Counted from the first letter of the stretch, positions 24,021-32,355 are shown. The stretch: 40,687 bases of DNA from Chloroflexota bacterium (GCA_026713865.1 JAPONQ010000104.1:1-40687), one strand, 5' to 3'. The notes: generated by a model from the sequence alone, not told the origin. Numbers and translations: made by a program.

Positions 24021-26810
24021 CTAGAGACGCACCGGATCGGGCTTCTCCGGGTCGACGCCGAGCTCGGCAATCGCCCGCTCGACGAGTTCGTGCGGCACCT
24101 GCCGCTGTCGCGCAAGAGCCGTCAGGGCCGAGACGACCACCCACCGGTGATCGACCTCGAAATGGTCGCGCAGCGTCTCGCGGGTGTCGCTGCGCCCGAA
24201 GCCGTCGGTGCCGAGGGAGACCAGGGGGCCCGGCACCCACTTCGCGATCGAGTCCGGCAGCTCGCGCACGTAGTCGCTGACCGCGACGACGGCGCCCGGG
24301 CCGCGGAGGCAGCTGGTGACGTAGGGAACCCGCGGCTCCTCGGCGGGGTGCAGCACGTTCCAGCGCTCGGCCGCGGCCGCGTCGCGACGGAGCTCCGAGT
24401 AGCTCGTGACCGACCAGACGTCGGCGGCGACGCCGTAGCGCTGCTCGAGCATCTCCTGCGCCGTCACCACGTCCTTGTGCAGGGCACCCGAGCCCAGCAG
24501 CTTCACCTTGGGCGCCCCGGGGTCGTCAAGGGAGGAGGCGCGGAAGAGGTACATCCCGCGGACGATCCCCTCCTCGACCTCGCTGCGGGGCTCCGGCATC
24601 GGCGGCTGCACGTAGTTCTCGTTGCCGACGGTGAGGTAGTAGAACTCCTCGATCCCCTCCCCGTACATGCGTCGGATCCCGTCGCGCACAATGACGGCGA
24701 TCTCATAGGCGTAGGCGGGGTCGTAGGCGCGCACGGTCGGCACGACCGAGAAGAGGACGTGGCTGTGCCCGTCCTGATGCTGCAATCCCTCGCCGTTAAG
24801 CGTCGTTCGGCCGGCGGTGGCGCCGACCAGGAAGCCGCGCGCCCGCGCATCCGCGGCCGCCCACACCAGGTCGCCCACGCGCTGCGGGCCGAACATCGAG
24901 TAGTAGATGTAGAAGGGGACCATGCTGATGCCGTGCGTCGCGTAGGCGGTGGCGGCCGCCGTGAACGACGCCATCGCACCGGCCTCGGTGATCCCCTCCT
25001 CCAGGATCTGGCCGTCGTCCGACTCCTTGTAGTAGAGCAGGCTCTCGCGGTCGACCGGCTCGTAGAGCTGGCCGACGTGCGAGTAGATCCCGAACTGCCG
25101 GAAGAAGGCCTCCATCCCGAAGGTGCGCGCCTCGTCGGGGACGATCGGCACCACGCGCGAGCCGATGTCGGGATCCCGGATCAGCTTCGAGAGCAGGCGC
25201 ACGAGCGCCATCGTGGTCGAGGCGGTGCGGTCGCCGGTCCCCTCGAGGAACTCCGCGAAGAAGTCGGCGTCGCTGATCTCCAGTCGCTTGGGCTCGGCGC
25301 GGCGCTGCGGCAGGAAGCCGCCCAGGGCGCGGCGGCGCTCGGTCAGGTAGCGCCACTCTTCCGAGTCCTCGGGGAAGCGGTAGAGCGGTGCCTCCGCTAC
25401 CTCCTCGTCGGAGAGCGGCACGTCGAAGCGGTCGCGGAACTGGAGCAGCTCCTCGGCGTTGAGCTTCTTCTGCTGGTGCGTGACGTTGCGGCCCTCGCCG
25501 GCCTCGCCGAGCCCGTAGCCCTTGATGGTGCGTGCCAGGATCACCGTCGGCGATCCGGTGTGCTCCACCGCCGCCTTGTAGGCGGCGTAGACCTTGTGCG
25601 AGTCGTGGCCGCCGAGCGTCATCCGCCACAGCTCGTCGTCGGAGAGGTGCTCCACCATCGCGAGCAGGCGCGGATCCGTCCCCCAGAAGTGCTCGCGGAC
25701 GTAGTCTCCGCCGGCGACGACGTACTTCTGGTACTCGCCGTCGATGACCTCGCCCATGCGCCTCGCCAGGAGCCCGTCGTGATCGCGCTCGAGCAGCTCG
25801 TCCCAGTCGCGGCCCCAGAGCACCTTGATCACGTTCCAGCCCGCACCGCGGAAGATCGCCTCGAGCTCCTGCACGACGCTGGCGTTGCCCCGCACCGGGC
25901 CGTCGAGGCGCTGCAGGTTGCAGTTGACGACGAAGATCAGGTTGTCGAGCTTCTCGCGCGAGGGCATCGAGATGGAGGCGAGCGCCTCCGGCTCGTCGAA
26001 CTCCCCGTCTCCGACGAAGGCCCAGACCCGGCGTCCCGTCTCCTGGCGCAGGCCGCGGTCGTCGAGGTAGCGGAGGAAGCGCGCCTGGTAGGCGGCGAGC
26101 AGCGGCCCGAGACCCATCGAGACCGTCGGGAACTGCCAGAAGGCGGGCATCAGCCACGGGTGCGGGTAGGAGGAGAGCCCGCCGCCCTCGGCGAGCTCGC
26201 GGCGGAAGTTGTGCAGCTGCTCCGCCGAGAGCCGTCCCTCCACGTAGGCGCGGGCGTAGATCCCCGGCGAGGCGTGCCCCTGGAAGTAGACCAGGTCGGC
26301 CCCGGCCGGGGGATCCGGTCCGCGGAAGAAGTGCTGGAAGCCGACCTCGTAGAGCGTCGCCGCCGAGGCATAGGTCGAGATGTGGCCGCCGATCCCGTCC
26401 GAGGCGGCGTTCGCCTCGACGACCATCGCCATCGCGTTCCAGCGCACGACGCTCTTGATGCGCCGCTCGATCACGGAGTTGCCCGGATAGTCCGGCTGGC
26501 GGCTGGTGGGGATCGTGTTCACGTAGGGGGTCTGCGAGGTAACCGGGAGCTGGGCGCCGAGCCGCTGCGCCTCAATCTGCAGGTCGCGGAGCAGCGCCGA
26601 GACGCGCGCGGCGCCGCGCGCGGCGAAGACGTCGCGCAGCGACTCCAGCCAGTCCTGCCGCTCGAGCGCCTCGATCAGGCGCTCCCGCTCCTCCCCGGCC
26701 TCCGACGCCGCCCGAGCGGGCTTGGCGCCGTTCGAGCCGGAGGGCGAAGTCGACCCCGCCTCGAGTGACGAGGCGCGCAGCTCCGCCGGGTCCCTGTCGA
26801 TCGTCGCCAT
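24021..26810 (-). CDS. aceE: Pyruvate dehydrogenase E1, homodimeric type
   Basis: 929 aa, slightly longer than E. coli AceE (887) because of an N-terminal low-complexity Ser/Ala/Gly stretch (about 10-40). It decarboxylates pyruvate with thiamine diphosphate and acetylates the E2 lipoyl group. Family blocks: N-T-I-P and Y-P-G-N near 96-110, R-W-N-A-M-A-M-V near 122, D-G-I-G-G-H-I-S-T-Y, the ThDP motif G-D-G-E-F-D-E-P-E near 266-274 ending in N-C-N-L-Q-R-L-D-G-P-V-R-G-N, and late P-F-Y-I-Y-Y-S-M-F-G-P-Q-R. ATG at 26810 is chosen because the preceding in-frame sequence is not protein-like and GGGTGAGG lies just upstream. First gene of the operon, divergent from lipB. Confidence 0.95.
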   Translation of the reverse strand: MATIDRDPAELRASSLEAGSTSPSGSNGAKPARAASEAGEERERLIEALERQDWLESLRDVFAARGAARVSALLRDLQIEAQRLGAQLPVTSQTPYVNTIPTSRQPDYPGNSVIERRIKSVVRWNAMAMVVEANAASDGIGGHISTYASAATLYEVGFQHFFRGPDPPAGADLVYFQGHASPGIYARAYVEGRLSAEQLHNFRRELAEGGGLSSYPHPWLMPAFWQFPTVSMGLGPLLAAYQARFLRYLDDRGLRQETGRRVWAFVGDGEFDEPEALASISMPSREKLDNLIFVVNCNLQRLDGPVRGNASVVQELEAIFRGAGWNVIKVLWGRDWDELLERDHDGLLARRMGEVIDGEYQKYVVAGGDYVREHFWGTDPRLLAMVEHLSDDELWRMTLGGHDSHKVYAAYKAAVEHTGSPTVILARTIKGYGLGEAGEGRNVTHQQKKLNAEELLQFRDRFDVPLSDEEVAEAPLYRFPEDSEEWRYLTERRRALGGFLPQRRAEPKRLEISDADFFAEFLEGTGDRTASTTMALVRLLSKLIRDPDIGSRVVPIVPDEARTFGMEAFFRQFGIYSHVGQLYEPVDRESLLYYKESDDGQILEEGITEAGAMASFTAAATAYATHGISMVPFYIYYSMFGPQRVGDLVWAAADARARGFLVGATAGRTTLNGEGLQHQDGHSHVLFSVVPTVRAYDPAYAYEIAVIVRDGIRRMYGEGIEEFYYLTVGNENYVQPPMPEPRSEVEEGIVRGMYLFRASSLDDPGAPKVKLLGSGALHKDVVTAQEMLEQRYGVAADVWSVTSYSELRRDAAAAERWNVLHPAEEPRVPYVTSCLRGPGAVVAVSDYVRELPDSIAKWVPGPLVSLGTDGFGRSDTRETLRDHFEVDHRWVVVSALTALARQRQVPHELVERAIAELGVDPEKPDPVRL

Positions 26811-26857
26811 CGCCTCACCCGTTCCGCGCAGCACGGGCACGGCCCGCCTCTGCGCGC

Positions 26858-26863
26858 ATCGTA
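26858..26863 (-). promoter_or_regulatory. Candidate -10 box for aceE (TACGAT)
   Basis: On the minus strand TACGAT followed by GCGC lies 47 nt before the aceE ATG in the 142-nt space shared with lipB. No good -35. Confidence 0.35.
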
Positions 26864-26940
26864 GAGATCGGCCCCCCGCCGCGAAGCGGCATACGCCGCC
26901 GGGGCACGAACACTTTACCCCACCCGCCGCGGCCGTGAGG

Positions 26941-26946
26941 TACGCT
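26941..26946 (+). promoter_or_regulatory. Candidate leaderless -10 box for lipB (TACGCT)
   Basis: TACGCT ends 6 nt before the lipB GTG, which lacks a well-placed Shine-Dalgarno. This is the spacing of a leaderless transcript. Confidence 0.3.
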
Positions 26947-26952
26947 ACCGCC

Positions 26953-27687
26953 GTGGCGAGTCCTGTCCTCCTCGACCGTTTCGGCACGCTCCTCTACGCC
27001 GACGCTCTGGCGTGGATGCGCGACGCCCACGCCGCGCTCGCCGCGGGCGGGCCGGAGCGACTCGCTCTGCTCCAGCACGACCCCGTCTACACCATCGGCG
27101 CGCGCGGCGCCGACGGCGGCGGGCGCGAGCACCTGCTCGTCCCCGCAGCCGAGCTCGCCGCGCGGGGGGCTGCTCTCGAGCAGGTGGACCGCGGCGGGGA
27201 CATCACCTTCCACGGCCCCGGGCAGCTCGTCGCCTACCCCGTCCTCGACCTCAGGCGCCGCGGATTGCGGGCGGCGGACTACGTGCGCGCGCTCGAGGCG
27301 ACGGTGATCGGAGCGCTGCGGGCCGTCGGCGTCCCCGCGGAGGGCATACCCGGCCGGCCCGGCGTGTGGACGGCCGGCGGCCGCCCCGGCGGTACGCCGG
27401 AGAAGATCGCGGCCGTCGGCGTTCGCATCCGGCGGGGCATCTCGCAGCACGGGCTCGCTCTCAACGTCAGCACCGACCTCGGCTGGTTCGACGCCATCGT
27501 CCCCTGCGGCATCCGCGACGCGGGCGTGACCTCGCTTGAGCGCGTGCTCGGCCGCCGCGTGCCGATCGCCGAGGCGGAGGCCGCGCTCGCCCGCGCCTTC
27601 GAGCAGCGATTCGACGCGACACTCGTCGAGGAGGAGCCAGGCGCGGGAGCGCGGCCCGCCGCCGCCGCGGTGGCCGGCCGTGGGTAG
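26953..27687 (+). CDS. lipB: Octanoyl-[ACP]:protein octanoyltransferase
   Basis: 244 aa. LipB moves octanoyl from acyl carrier protein onto lipoyl domains, the first step in cofactor assembly for the neighbouring pyruvate dehydrogenase. Signature R-G-G-D-I-T-F-H-G-P-G-Q near 77-88; catalytic Lys151 in P-E-K-I-A-A-V-G; substrate loop S-Q-H-G-L-A-L-N; catalytic Cys185 in V-P-C-G-I-R. The GTG at 26953 is preferred over an in-frame GTG at 26935, since the latter lies on the candidate promoter. Its stop lies within the first codons of lipA (8-nt overlap). Divergent from aceE. Confidence 0.93.
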   Translation: MASPVLLDRFGTLLYADALAWMRDAHAALAAGGPERLALLQHDPVYTIGARGADGGGREHLLVPAAELAARGAALEQVDRGGDITFHGPGQLVAYPVLDLRRRGLRAADYVRALEATVIGALRAVGVPAEGIPGRPGVWTAGGRPGGTPEKIAAVGVRIRRGISQHGLALNVSTDLGWFDAIVPCGIRDAGVTSLERVLGRRVPIAEAEAALARAFEQRFDATLVEEEPGAGARPAAAAVAGRG

Positions 27688-28621
27688 CGCCGCCGCCGGC
27701 GGACGCGCCCCCTCGCGCGAGCGCAAGCCGCCGTGGTTCCGCGCGCGCTTCCCCTCCGGCCAGCGCTTCGAGGAGATCCGTCTCCTGCTGCGCGATCGCT
27801 CGCTTCACACCGTCTGCCAGGAGGCCCGCTGCCCCAACATCGGCGAGTGCTTCAACTCCGGCACCGCGACCTTCATGATCCTGGGCGAGATCTGCACGCG
27901 CGCTTGCGGCTTCTGCGCCGTCACCTCCGGGCGGCCCGGCGCCATCGACCAGCTCGAGCCGCTGCGGCTCGCGCAGTCGGTGGCGACGCTGGGCCTCGAC
28001 TACGCGGTGATCACGGCGGTCAACCGCGACGATGTGCCCGACGGCGGCGCCTCGATCTTCGCCGCCTGCATCCGCGCGATCCGGCACCGCCGCCCCGGCT
28101 GCGAGGTCGAGGTGCTGATCCCGGACTTCGAGGGAGATCGCGACGCGCTCGCGACCGTGGTCGAGGCCCGGCCGGCCGTCCTCAACCACAACACCGAGAC
28201 CGTCCCCGAGCTCTACCCCCGCGTGCGGCCGAAGGGACGCTACGCCCGCTCGCTCGAGCTGCTGCGCCGCGTCAAGGAGATCGACCCGGCGATGCTGACC
28301 AAGTCGGGGCTGATGGTTGGCCTCGGCGAGAGCGCGGAGCAGCTCCACCGCACCTTCGAGGATCTGCGCGAGCAGGGCTGCGATCTGCTCACGGTCGGCC
28401 AGTACCTGCGGCCGACGCAGAAGCACCTCCCGGTGGCGCGCTACTACCACCCCGAGGAGTTCGCCGCGCTGCGCGAGCACGCGCTCGCGCTCGGATTCGC
28501 CCACGTGGAGTCGGGACCGCTCGTGCGCAGCTCCTACCACGCCGCCGAGCAGGCGGCGGAAGCGCGCAGGCGCCGCGGGGTTGCCGCCCCCCTCCCCGGG
28601 GAGCGGGCGCCCACGGCGTGA
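27680..28621 (+). CDS. lipA: Lipoyl synthase
   Basis: 313 aa radical-SAM enzyme that inserts two sulfurs into protein-bound octanoyl groups. Auxiliary cluster C-x4-C-x5-C in V-C-Q-E-A-R-C-P-N-I-G-E-C-F near 46-58; radical-SAM C-x3-C-x2-C in C-T-R-A-C-G-F-C near 73-80; C-terminal Ser ligand in P-L-V-R-S-S-Y; also V-N-R-D-D-V-P-D-G-G. GTG start at 27680 overlaps lipB, giving a normal-length protein. The pair is co-transcribed and supplies the cofactor for the aceF product. Confidence 0.95.
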   Translation: MGSAAAGGRAPSRERKPPWFRARFPSGQRFEEIRLLLRDRSLHTVCQEARCPNIGECFNSGTATFMILGEICTRACGFCAVTSGRPGAIDQLEPLRLAQSVATLGLDYAVITAVNRDDVPDGGASIFAACIRAIRHRRPGCEVEVLIPDFEGDRDALATVVEARPAVLNHNTETVPELYPRVRPKGRYARSLELLRRVKEIDPAMLTKSGLMVGLGESAEQLHRTFEDLREQGCDLLTVGQYLRPTQKHLPVARYYHPEEFAALREHALALGFAHVESGPLVRSSYHAAEQAAEARRRRGVAAPLPGERAPTA

Positions 28622-28667
28622 GGCGAGGCCGCACCGGGCGGCAGGCCGGTCGCGACGGGACTCACCG

Positions 28668-29303
28668 GTGGCGTATCGAGCGAGGCGGATTCACATCACC
28701 GGGGCGTCGGGCACCGGCACCACCACGCTCGGCGCCGCGCTTGCCGCGCGGCTGGACGTGCCGCATCTCGACACCGACGACTTCTACTGGCACCCGTCAT
28801 CGCCGCCGTTCCAGGCGAAGCGTCCCGTGGCGGAGCGGCTCGAGCTCCTGCGGGCGGCGTTCCTCTCCCAACCGGGCTGGGTGCTCTCCGGGTCGATCAA
28901 CAGCTGGGGAGACGAGCTCGCGGCAGAGTTCGACCGGGTCGTCTTCCTGTACGTGCCGCCCGGGGAGCGGATCAGACGAACCGAGGCGAGAGAGAGAGAA
29001 CGCTACGGCCGCGACGTCGATCCCGGCGGACCGCTCCATGAGCAGCACCACGCGTTCATGGAGTGGTCGAAGAGCTACGATCTGCCGGGCACGACCGGGC
29101 GCAGCCTGGTCAGGCACCGCGCCTGGCTGGCGACGCTCAGCTGCCCCGTGGTGGAGATCTACGGTACTCCGACCCCGGAGCAGAGCCTCGATGCCGTTCT
29201 CCACGCGACGTCGTCCCGCACCCGGCTGGAATTCCCGCGCTCGCGCCATCCGCAGCGGCAGCCCGGGGACGAGCCACCGGATCTCGCATCCCGGCCGCGG
29301 TAA
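28668..29303 (+). CDS. P-loop NTPase of the adenylate-kinase-like (AAA_17/18) type
   Basis: 211 aa. Walker A G-A-S-G-T-G-T-T-T-L at 12-21, then L-D-V-P-H-L-D-T-D-D-F-Y-W, the substrate-side pattern of small nucleoside/shikimate/adenylate-kinase-like proteins in which D-D-F-Y-W follows the first helix. W-V-L-S-G-S is the Walker B-like strand, followed by D-R-V-V-F-L-Y-V-P and an Arg-rich lid (R-I-R-R-T-E-A-R-E-R-E-R). Kinase of unknown substrate. The C-terminal 25 residues are polar low complexity. Start GTG 28668, 46 nt after lipA; it may belong to the same transcript. Confidence 0.72.
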   Translation: MAYRARRIHITGASGTGTTTLGAALAARLDVPHLDTDDFYWHPSSPPFQAKRPVAERLELLRAAFLSQPGWVLSGSINSWGDELAAEFDRVVFLYVPPGERIRRTEARERERYGRDVDPGGPLHEQHHAFMEWSKSYDLPGTTGRSLVRHRAWLATLSCPVVEIYGTPTPEQSLDAVLHATSSRTRLEFPRSRHPQRQPGDEPPDLASRPR

Positions 29304-29444
29304 TCACGGGGGATGGCGGCCCCGTCGTCGGGTCCGCGGCGCTGGCAGGCGACGGGTCGCGGAGCCGCTCTCGATGATCGCGGCCGGCGGCGGGCGATGG
29401 GAGACGGAGCCCGGACCGTACACAGCCTCCGGGGGAGCGCCGGT

Positions 29445-30218
29445 TCAGCTGCCGCTGAAGCGGGGCGGCCGGCGCTCCAGGAAGGCGCGCTTCGCCTCGG
29501 CCGCGTCCTCCGTGCCCTGCAGGATCTCCGTACGCGTCTGCTCGTAGAGATACCCGGCCTTCAGGTCCATCCACTCGATTTGGTTGAGCGTCTCCTTGGC
29601 GAGGCGGATGCCCGCCGGCATCTTCGAGGCGACGACGCGCGCCTCCGCCAGGGCCGCCTCGAGCAGCTCGCCCGGCTCGACCACCGCGTGCACCGCCCCG
29701 AGCCGGTGGGCCTCCTCGGCCGTCGCCCGCTCGGCGGTGTAGTGCATGCGCCTCGTCACCCCCTGCGGGAAGAGGCGCTGCAGGTGCCGCGCGCCGCCGA
29801 GCAGCCCCACGTCGATCTCCGGCAGGCCGAAGCTGGCGCGAGTGGAGGCGACCAGGTAGTCGCAGGAGGCCGCGATCGCGAGGCCGGCACCGAGAGCCGG
29901 GCCGTTGATCGCTCCGATCACGGGGACCGCGCTCTCGTAGATCGCGTTGAAGGTCTCGCGCGCGCGGCGGTAGTGCGCCCCCGGGCTGGTCTGCGTCTCC
30001 CCGTCGGGGAGACGGCTGCGCACGTCGACGCCGGCGCAGAAGGCGCGCTCCCCCTCGGCGGTCAGCACGCAGGCCCGGACCTCCGGGCGCGCCAAGTAGG
30101 AGTCGAAGGTCGCCGTGATGTCGAGGAAGGCCTGAGGCGTGAGCGCGTTCACCGGGGGAAAGTCGAGCGTGACGAGCGCGATCTGCCCCTCCAGCAGCTC
30201 CTCCCGGACACCCGCCAC
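29445..30218 (-). CDS. Enoyl-CoA hydratase/isomerase (crotonase) family protein
   Basis: 257 aa crotonase-fold protein acting on acyl-CoA. Oxyanion-hole segments A-F-C-A-G-V-D-V near 60 and I-N-G-P-A-L-G-A-G near 103; F-G-L-P-E-I-D-V-G-L-L-G-G later. The residue matching the first catalytic Glu of mitochondrial crotonase (in C-E-L-A) is not acidic here, while the second (P-E-I) is kept, so isomerase, hydrolase or C-C lyase chemistry is possible. The GTG at 30218 is selected over the GTG at 30236 because GGAGGAGG lies 5 nt before it. Fourth gene of the operon thiolase, DUF35, DsrE, crotonase, which together suggests CoA-thioester degradation. Confidence 0.85.
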   Translation of the reverse strand: MAGVREELLEGQIALVTLDFPPVNALTPQAFLDITATFDSYLARPEVRACVLTAEGERAFCAGVDVRSRLPDGETQTSPGAHYRRARETFNAIYESAVPVIGAINGPALGAGLAIAASCDYLVASTRASFGLPEIDVGLLGGARHLQRLFPQGVTRRMHYTAERATAEEAHRLGAVHAVVEPGELLEAALAEARVVASKMPAGIRLAKETLNQIEWMDLKAGYLYEQTRTEILQGTEDAAEAKRAFLERRPPRFSGS

Positions 30219-30250
30219 CGGCGCCTCCTCCCCCACCGACCCGGCCCCGC

Positions 30251-30622
30251 CTAGAGCGAGATCACGTGATCCGGCGGGTTGCCGGCGAGCGCCGTGTAGA
30301 GGTCGGGGAAGCAGCCGACCGCGACGCCGTCGACCGTCCCCTCGGCGGCGCTCTTCTCGGGCCAGGTGCCGCCGGTGGCGAGCCCGCGCTCGAGCGCGCA
30401 GCCGTCGCACATCATCAGCAGGATATTCTTCTCGGCGGCCTGCTTCGCCAGGCGCTCGCCGATCGGGTCGCCGCTGCGGAGAATGAAGGTGTTGTCGTCG
30501 AAGAACATCATGCCGACGACCTCGACGCCGTGTCCGTCCGCCTCCAGCTGCGGCAGGATCATCTGCCCGAGCTTGTAGCTCGCGGTGTGCCCCGACGTGC
30601 TGAAGACGTAGGCAACCTTCAC
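30251..30622 (-). CDS. DsrE-like sulfur-relay family protein
   Basis: 123 aa with a DsrE/DsrF-type alpha/beta fold: M-K-V-A-Y-V-F-S-T-S-G-H-T-A-S-Y-K near the start, V-E-V-V-G-M-M-F-F-D-D-N-T near 33-45, then I-L-L-M-M-C-D-G-C-A with Cys72 and Cys75 forming C-x2-C, and a final V-A-V-G-C-F-P-D strand. Such proteins pass persulfide sulfur or bind sulfur species. GTG start at 30622 is supported by AAGGGAG 7 nt upstream and gives a protein starting with the first strand. Lying between a DUF35 and a crotonase gene, it hints at thiol or sulfur handling in the thioester pathway. Confidence 0.72.
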   Translation of the reverse strand: MKVAYVFSTSGHTASYKLGQMILPQLEADGHGVEVVGMMFFDDNTFILRSGDPIGERLAKQAAEKNILLMMCDGCALERGLATGGTWPEKSAAEGTVDGVAVGCFPDLYTALAGNPPDHVISL

Positions 30623-30718
30623 TCTGCGACTCCCTTCTCGACCCGGCGCGGCTTCCGACCGCGACCGGATCTGATCCCCCCCGGCCACCCCGACGACCGG
30701 TGCGTTCGACCTGGCGTG

Positions 30719-31138
30719 CTAGCCGCCGACCGGGCGGAACTTCGGGAGCGTCACCTGCTCGGTGACGTCGTCGAAGTACACCTCGACCGGCATCTCGATG
30801 CGCATCTCGTCGAGGGCGACGCCCTCCACGTTCGAGGTCAGGATCGGGCCCTCGTCGAGCCGGATCAGCGCGAAGACGTAGGGCGCCTTCTCCTGCTGGA
30901 AGGCCGGGTGCACGGCGCGGTGCACGACCGTGAAGGCGTGCACGCGCCCGCGGCCCGACATCTCTTCCCACTCCAGATCCGGCGAGTAGCAGACCGGGCA
31001 GAACTCGCGCGGGTAGTGAACGAGGTGGCCGCCGGTGAGGCAGCGCTGCACGAGCAGGCGGTGCTCACGGAGCCCGTCCCAGAACGGCCCGGTAATGACG
31101 CCCGGGGTCGGGAGGGGGAAGGGATACTCCTCGCTCAC
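30719..31138 (-). CDS. DUF35 / OB-fold nucleic-acid-binding-like acyl-CoA-associated protein
   Basis: 139 aa: rubredoxin-like zinc ribbon (about 28-55) followed by an OB fold (T-V-V-H-R-A-V-H-P-A-F near 70, P-Y-V-F-A-L-I-R-L-D-E-G-P). DUF35 proteins are partners of thiolase-like proteins, binding CoA and channelling substrate. Only three of the four usual zinc Cys are present: Cys33, Cys47, Cys50, with Gly36 in place of the second. The GTG at 31138 is preferred to the ATG at 31153 because family members begin M-S-E-x-Y-P and GGGAG lies 8 nt upstream. It lies just after the thiolase gene, as is usual. Confidence 0.85.
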   Translation of the reverse strand: MSEEYPFPLPTPGVITGPFWDGLREHRLLVQRCLTGGHLVHYPREFCPVCYSPDLEWEEMSGRGRVHAFTVVHRAVHPAFQQEKAPYVFALIRLDEGPILTSNVEGVALDEMRIEMPVEVYFDDVTEQVTLPKFRPVGG

Positions 31139-31203
31139 CGCAGCCGCTCCCATCCCGCCCACCGGCACCCGGCCGGCGCTCCCGGTCTCCGCTTCTCCGT
31201 CTG

Positions 31204-32355
31204 CTACGAGGGGTCCTTCCCGAGGACCAGCGAGCACATCTCGCTCAGGAACCCGCCTCAGCCGTTGACGAAGCAGTAGTCGAGCTTCTCGACCTGCCGC
31301 TCGCCGGCACGCCCCTGCATCTGGAGCACCGACTCCGTCACGTGCGACATCCCGCCGGCGACCATGGGCTGACCGTAGGAGAGCTGGCCGCCGTGCGTGT
31401 TGACCGGCAGCTCCCCCTTGTACGTGATGTCGGTGCTCTCGACGAAGGCGCCGGCCTCCCCCTTCGGCACGAATCCGGCGTCCTCGAGCGAGATGAGCAC
31501 GGTGATGGTGTAGCAGTCGTAGAGCGAGACCATGTCCATGTCCCGCGGTCCCAGGCCCGCCATCTCGAAGGCGCGCCGCGCCGAGATCGCGACCGGCGAG
31601 GTGGTGAGCGTCGACGCGCCACCGAGCGTGTAGTGGTCGACGGCCATCCCCGACCCGAGCAGGTAGACCGGCTCCTGCGGCCCGGAGCGGGCGCGGTCGG
31701 CCGAGGTCATGAGCACGGCCTCGGCGCCGCCGGTCGGCATCACGCACTCGAGCAGCCGCAGCGGGGTCGAGATCATGCGCGAGGTCACGACGTCCTCGAT
31801 CGTCAGCGGGATGCCCCTGAAGATCGCGTTGGGATTGCCGTGCGCGTTCTCGCGCTGCTGGACCGCGACGGAGGCGCGCTGCTCGTCGGTGAGGCCGTAC
31901 TCGTATGCGTAGCGGTTCGCGATCATCGCGTACCAGCCCGTCGCGCCCGAGGCCGGCCCGAACGGCGCGTCGAACTGCTCGCGCAGGCGGCTGCCGCCCT
32001 CCGTCGGCATGTCCCCGCCGGGCGCGAGCCCCCCGATCACGACGAGCACGTTCTTCGCGAGCCCCGCGTCGAGCGCCATCGCGGCGAGCGTGACGGAGGT
32101 GGTGCCGGTCGCCCCCTCCATCACGACGCCGTGCGACCAGGTGGGGCGCAGCCCGAGGTACTCGGCGAGCGCCGTCGGCGTCTCGCCGGGCATCTGCGTT
32201 ATGAGGCCGTCGATGTCCTCGCGCCTGAGGCCGGCGTCGCGCACGGCCTTGATCCCGGCCTCGGCGGCGACGCCGATGCCGGAGCGATCCGGCATGCGCC
32301 GCTCCGGCTTGACCGAGCCGACGCCGATGATCGCCGCCGTGCCGCGCAGGCTCAT
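31204..32355 (-). CDS. Thiolase-like protein with in-frame UGA near the C-terminus (putative selenoprotein)
   Basis: Read through the TGA at 31260-31258, the protein is 383 aa, normal for the SCP2/DitF-type thiolase-like family; stopping there gives 365. Before the TGA: L-D-Y-C-F-V-N-G; after it, in the same frame: G-G-F-L-S-E-M-C-S-L-V-L-G-K-D-P-S and TAG. That tail is the final strand of the thiolase fold, so readthrough restores the domain. Sec366 would sit in the N-G-U-G-G loop near where classical thiolases carry their second catalytic Cys (C-x-G). The N-terminal nucleophile position reads G-A-T-G (81-84), without Cys; N-T-H-G-G is present. A hairpin follows the TGA. Alternatives: a truncating mutation or sequencing error. 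Operon leader with its own promoter. Confidence 0.75.
31229..31245 (-). promoter_or_regulatory. Hairpin after the thiolase UGA (weak SECIS candidate)
   Basis: On the minus-strand mRNA AGCGAG pairs with CUCGCU around AUGUG, the loop starting 19 nt after the UGA. Spacing fits a bacterial SECIS, but G appears in the first two loop positions only if the closing G-C pair is opened. It also lies in coding sequence. Confidence 0.35.

Noticed and set aside
22461-26768. 1435-codon open frame antisense to aceE/aceF/lpd
   Set aside because: Such frames arise in GC-rich genes; the minus-strand genes have full catalytic motifs, while this one is low-complexity (R, G, D, V, H).
29304-29444. Terminator between converging P-loop and crotonase genes
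   Set aside because: Only a 7-bp stem with a 22-nt loop (29321-29356) is visible; too weak to list.
20128-31260. Genome-wide UGA recoding to Trp or Gly
   Set aside because: Several ordinary genes in the window end correctly at TGA, often overlapping the next start.
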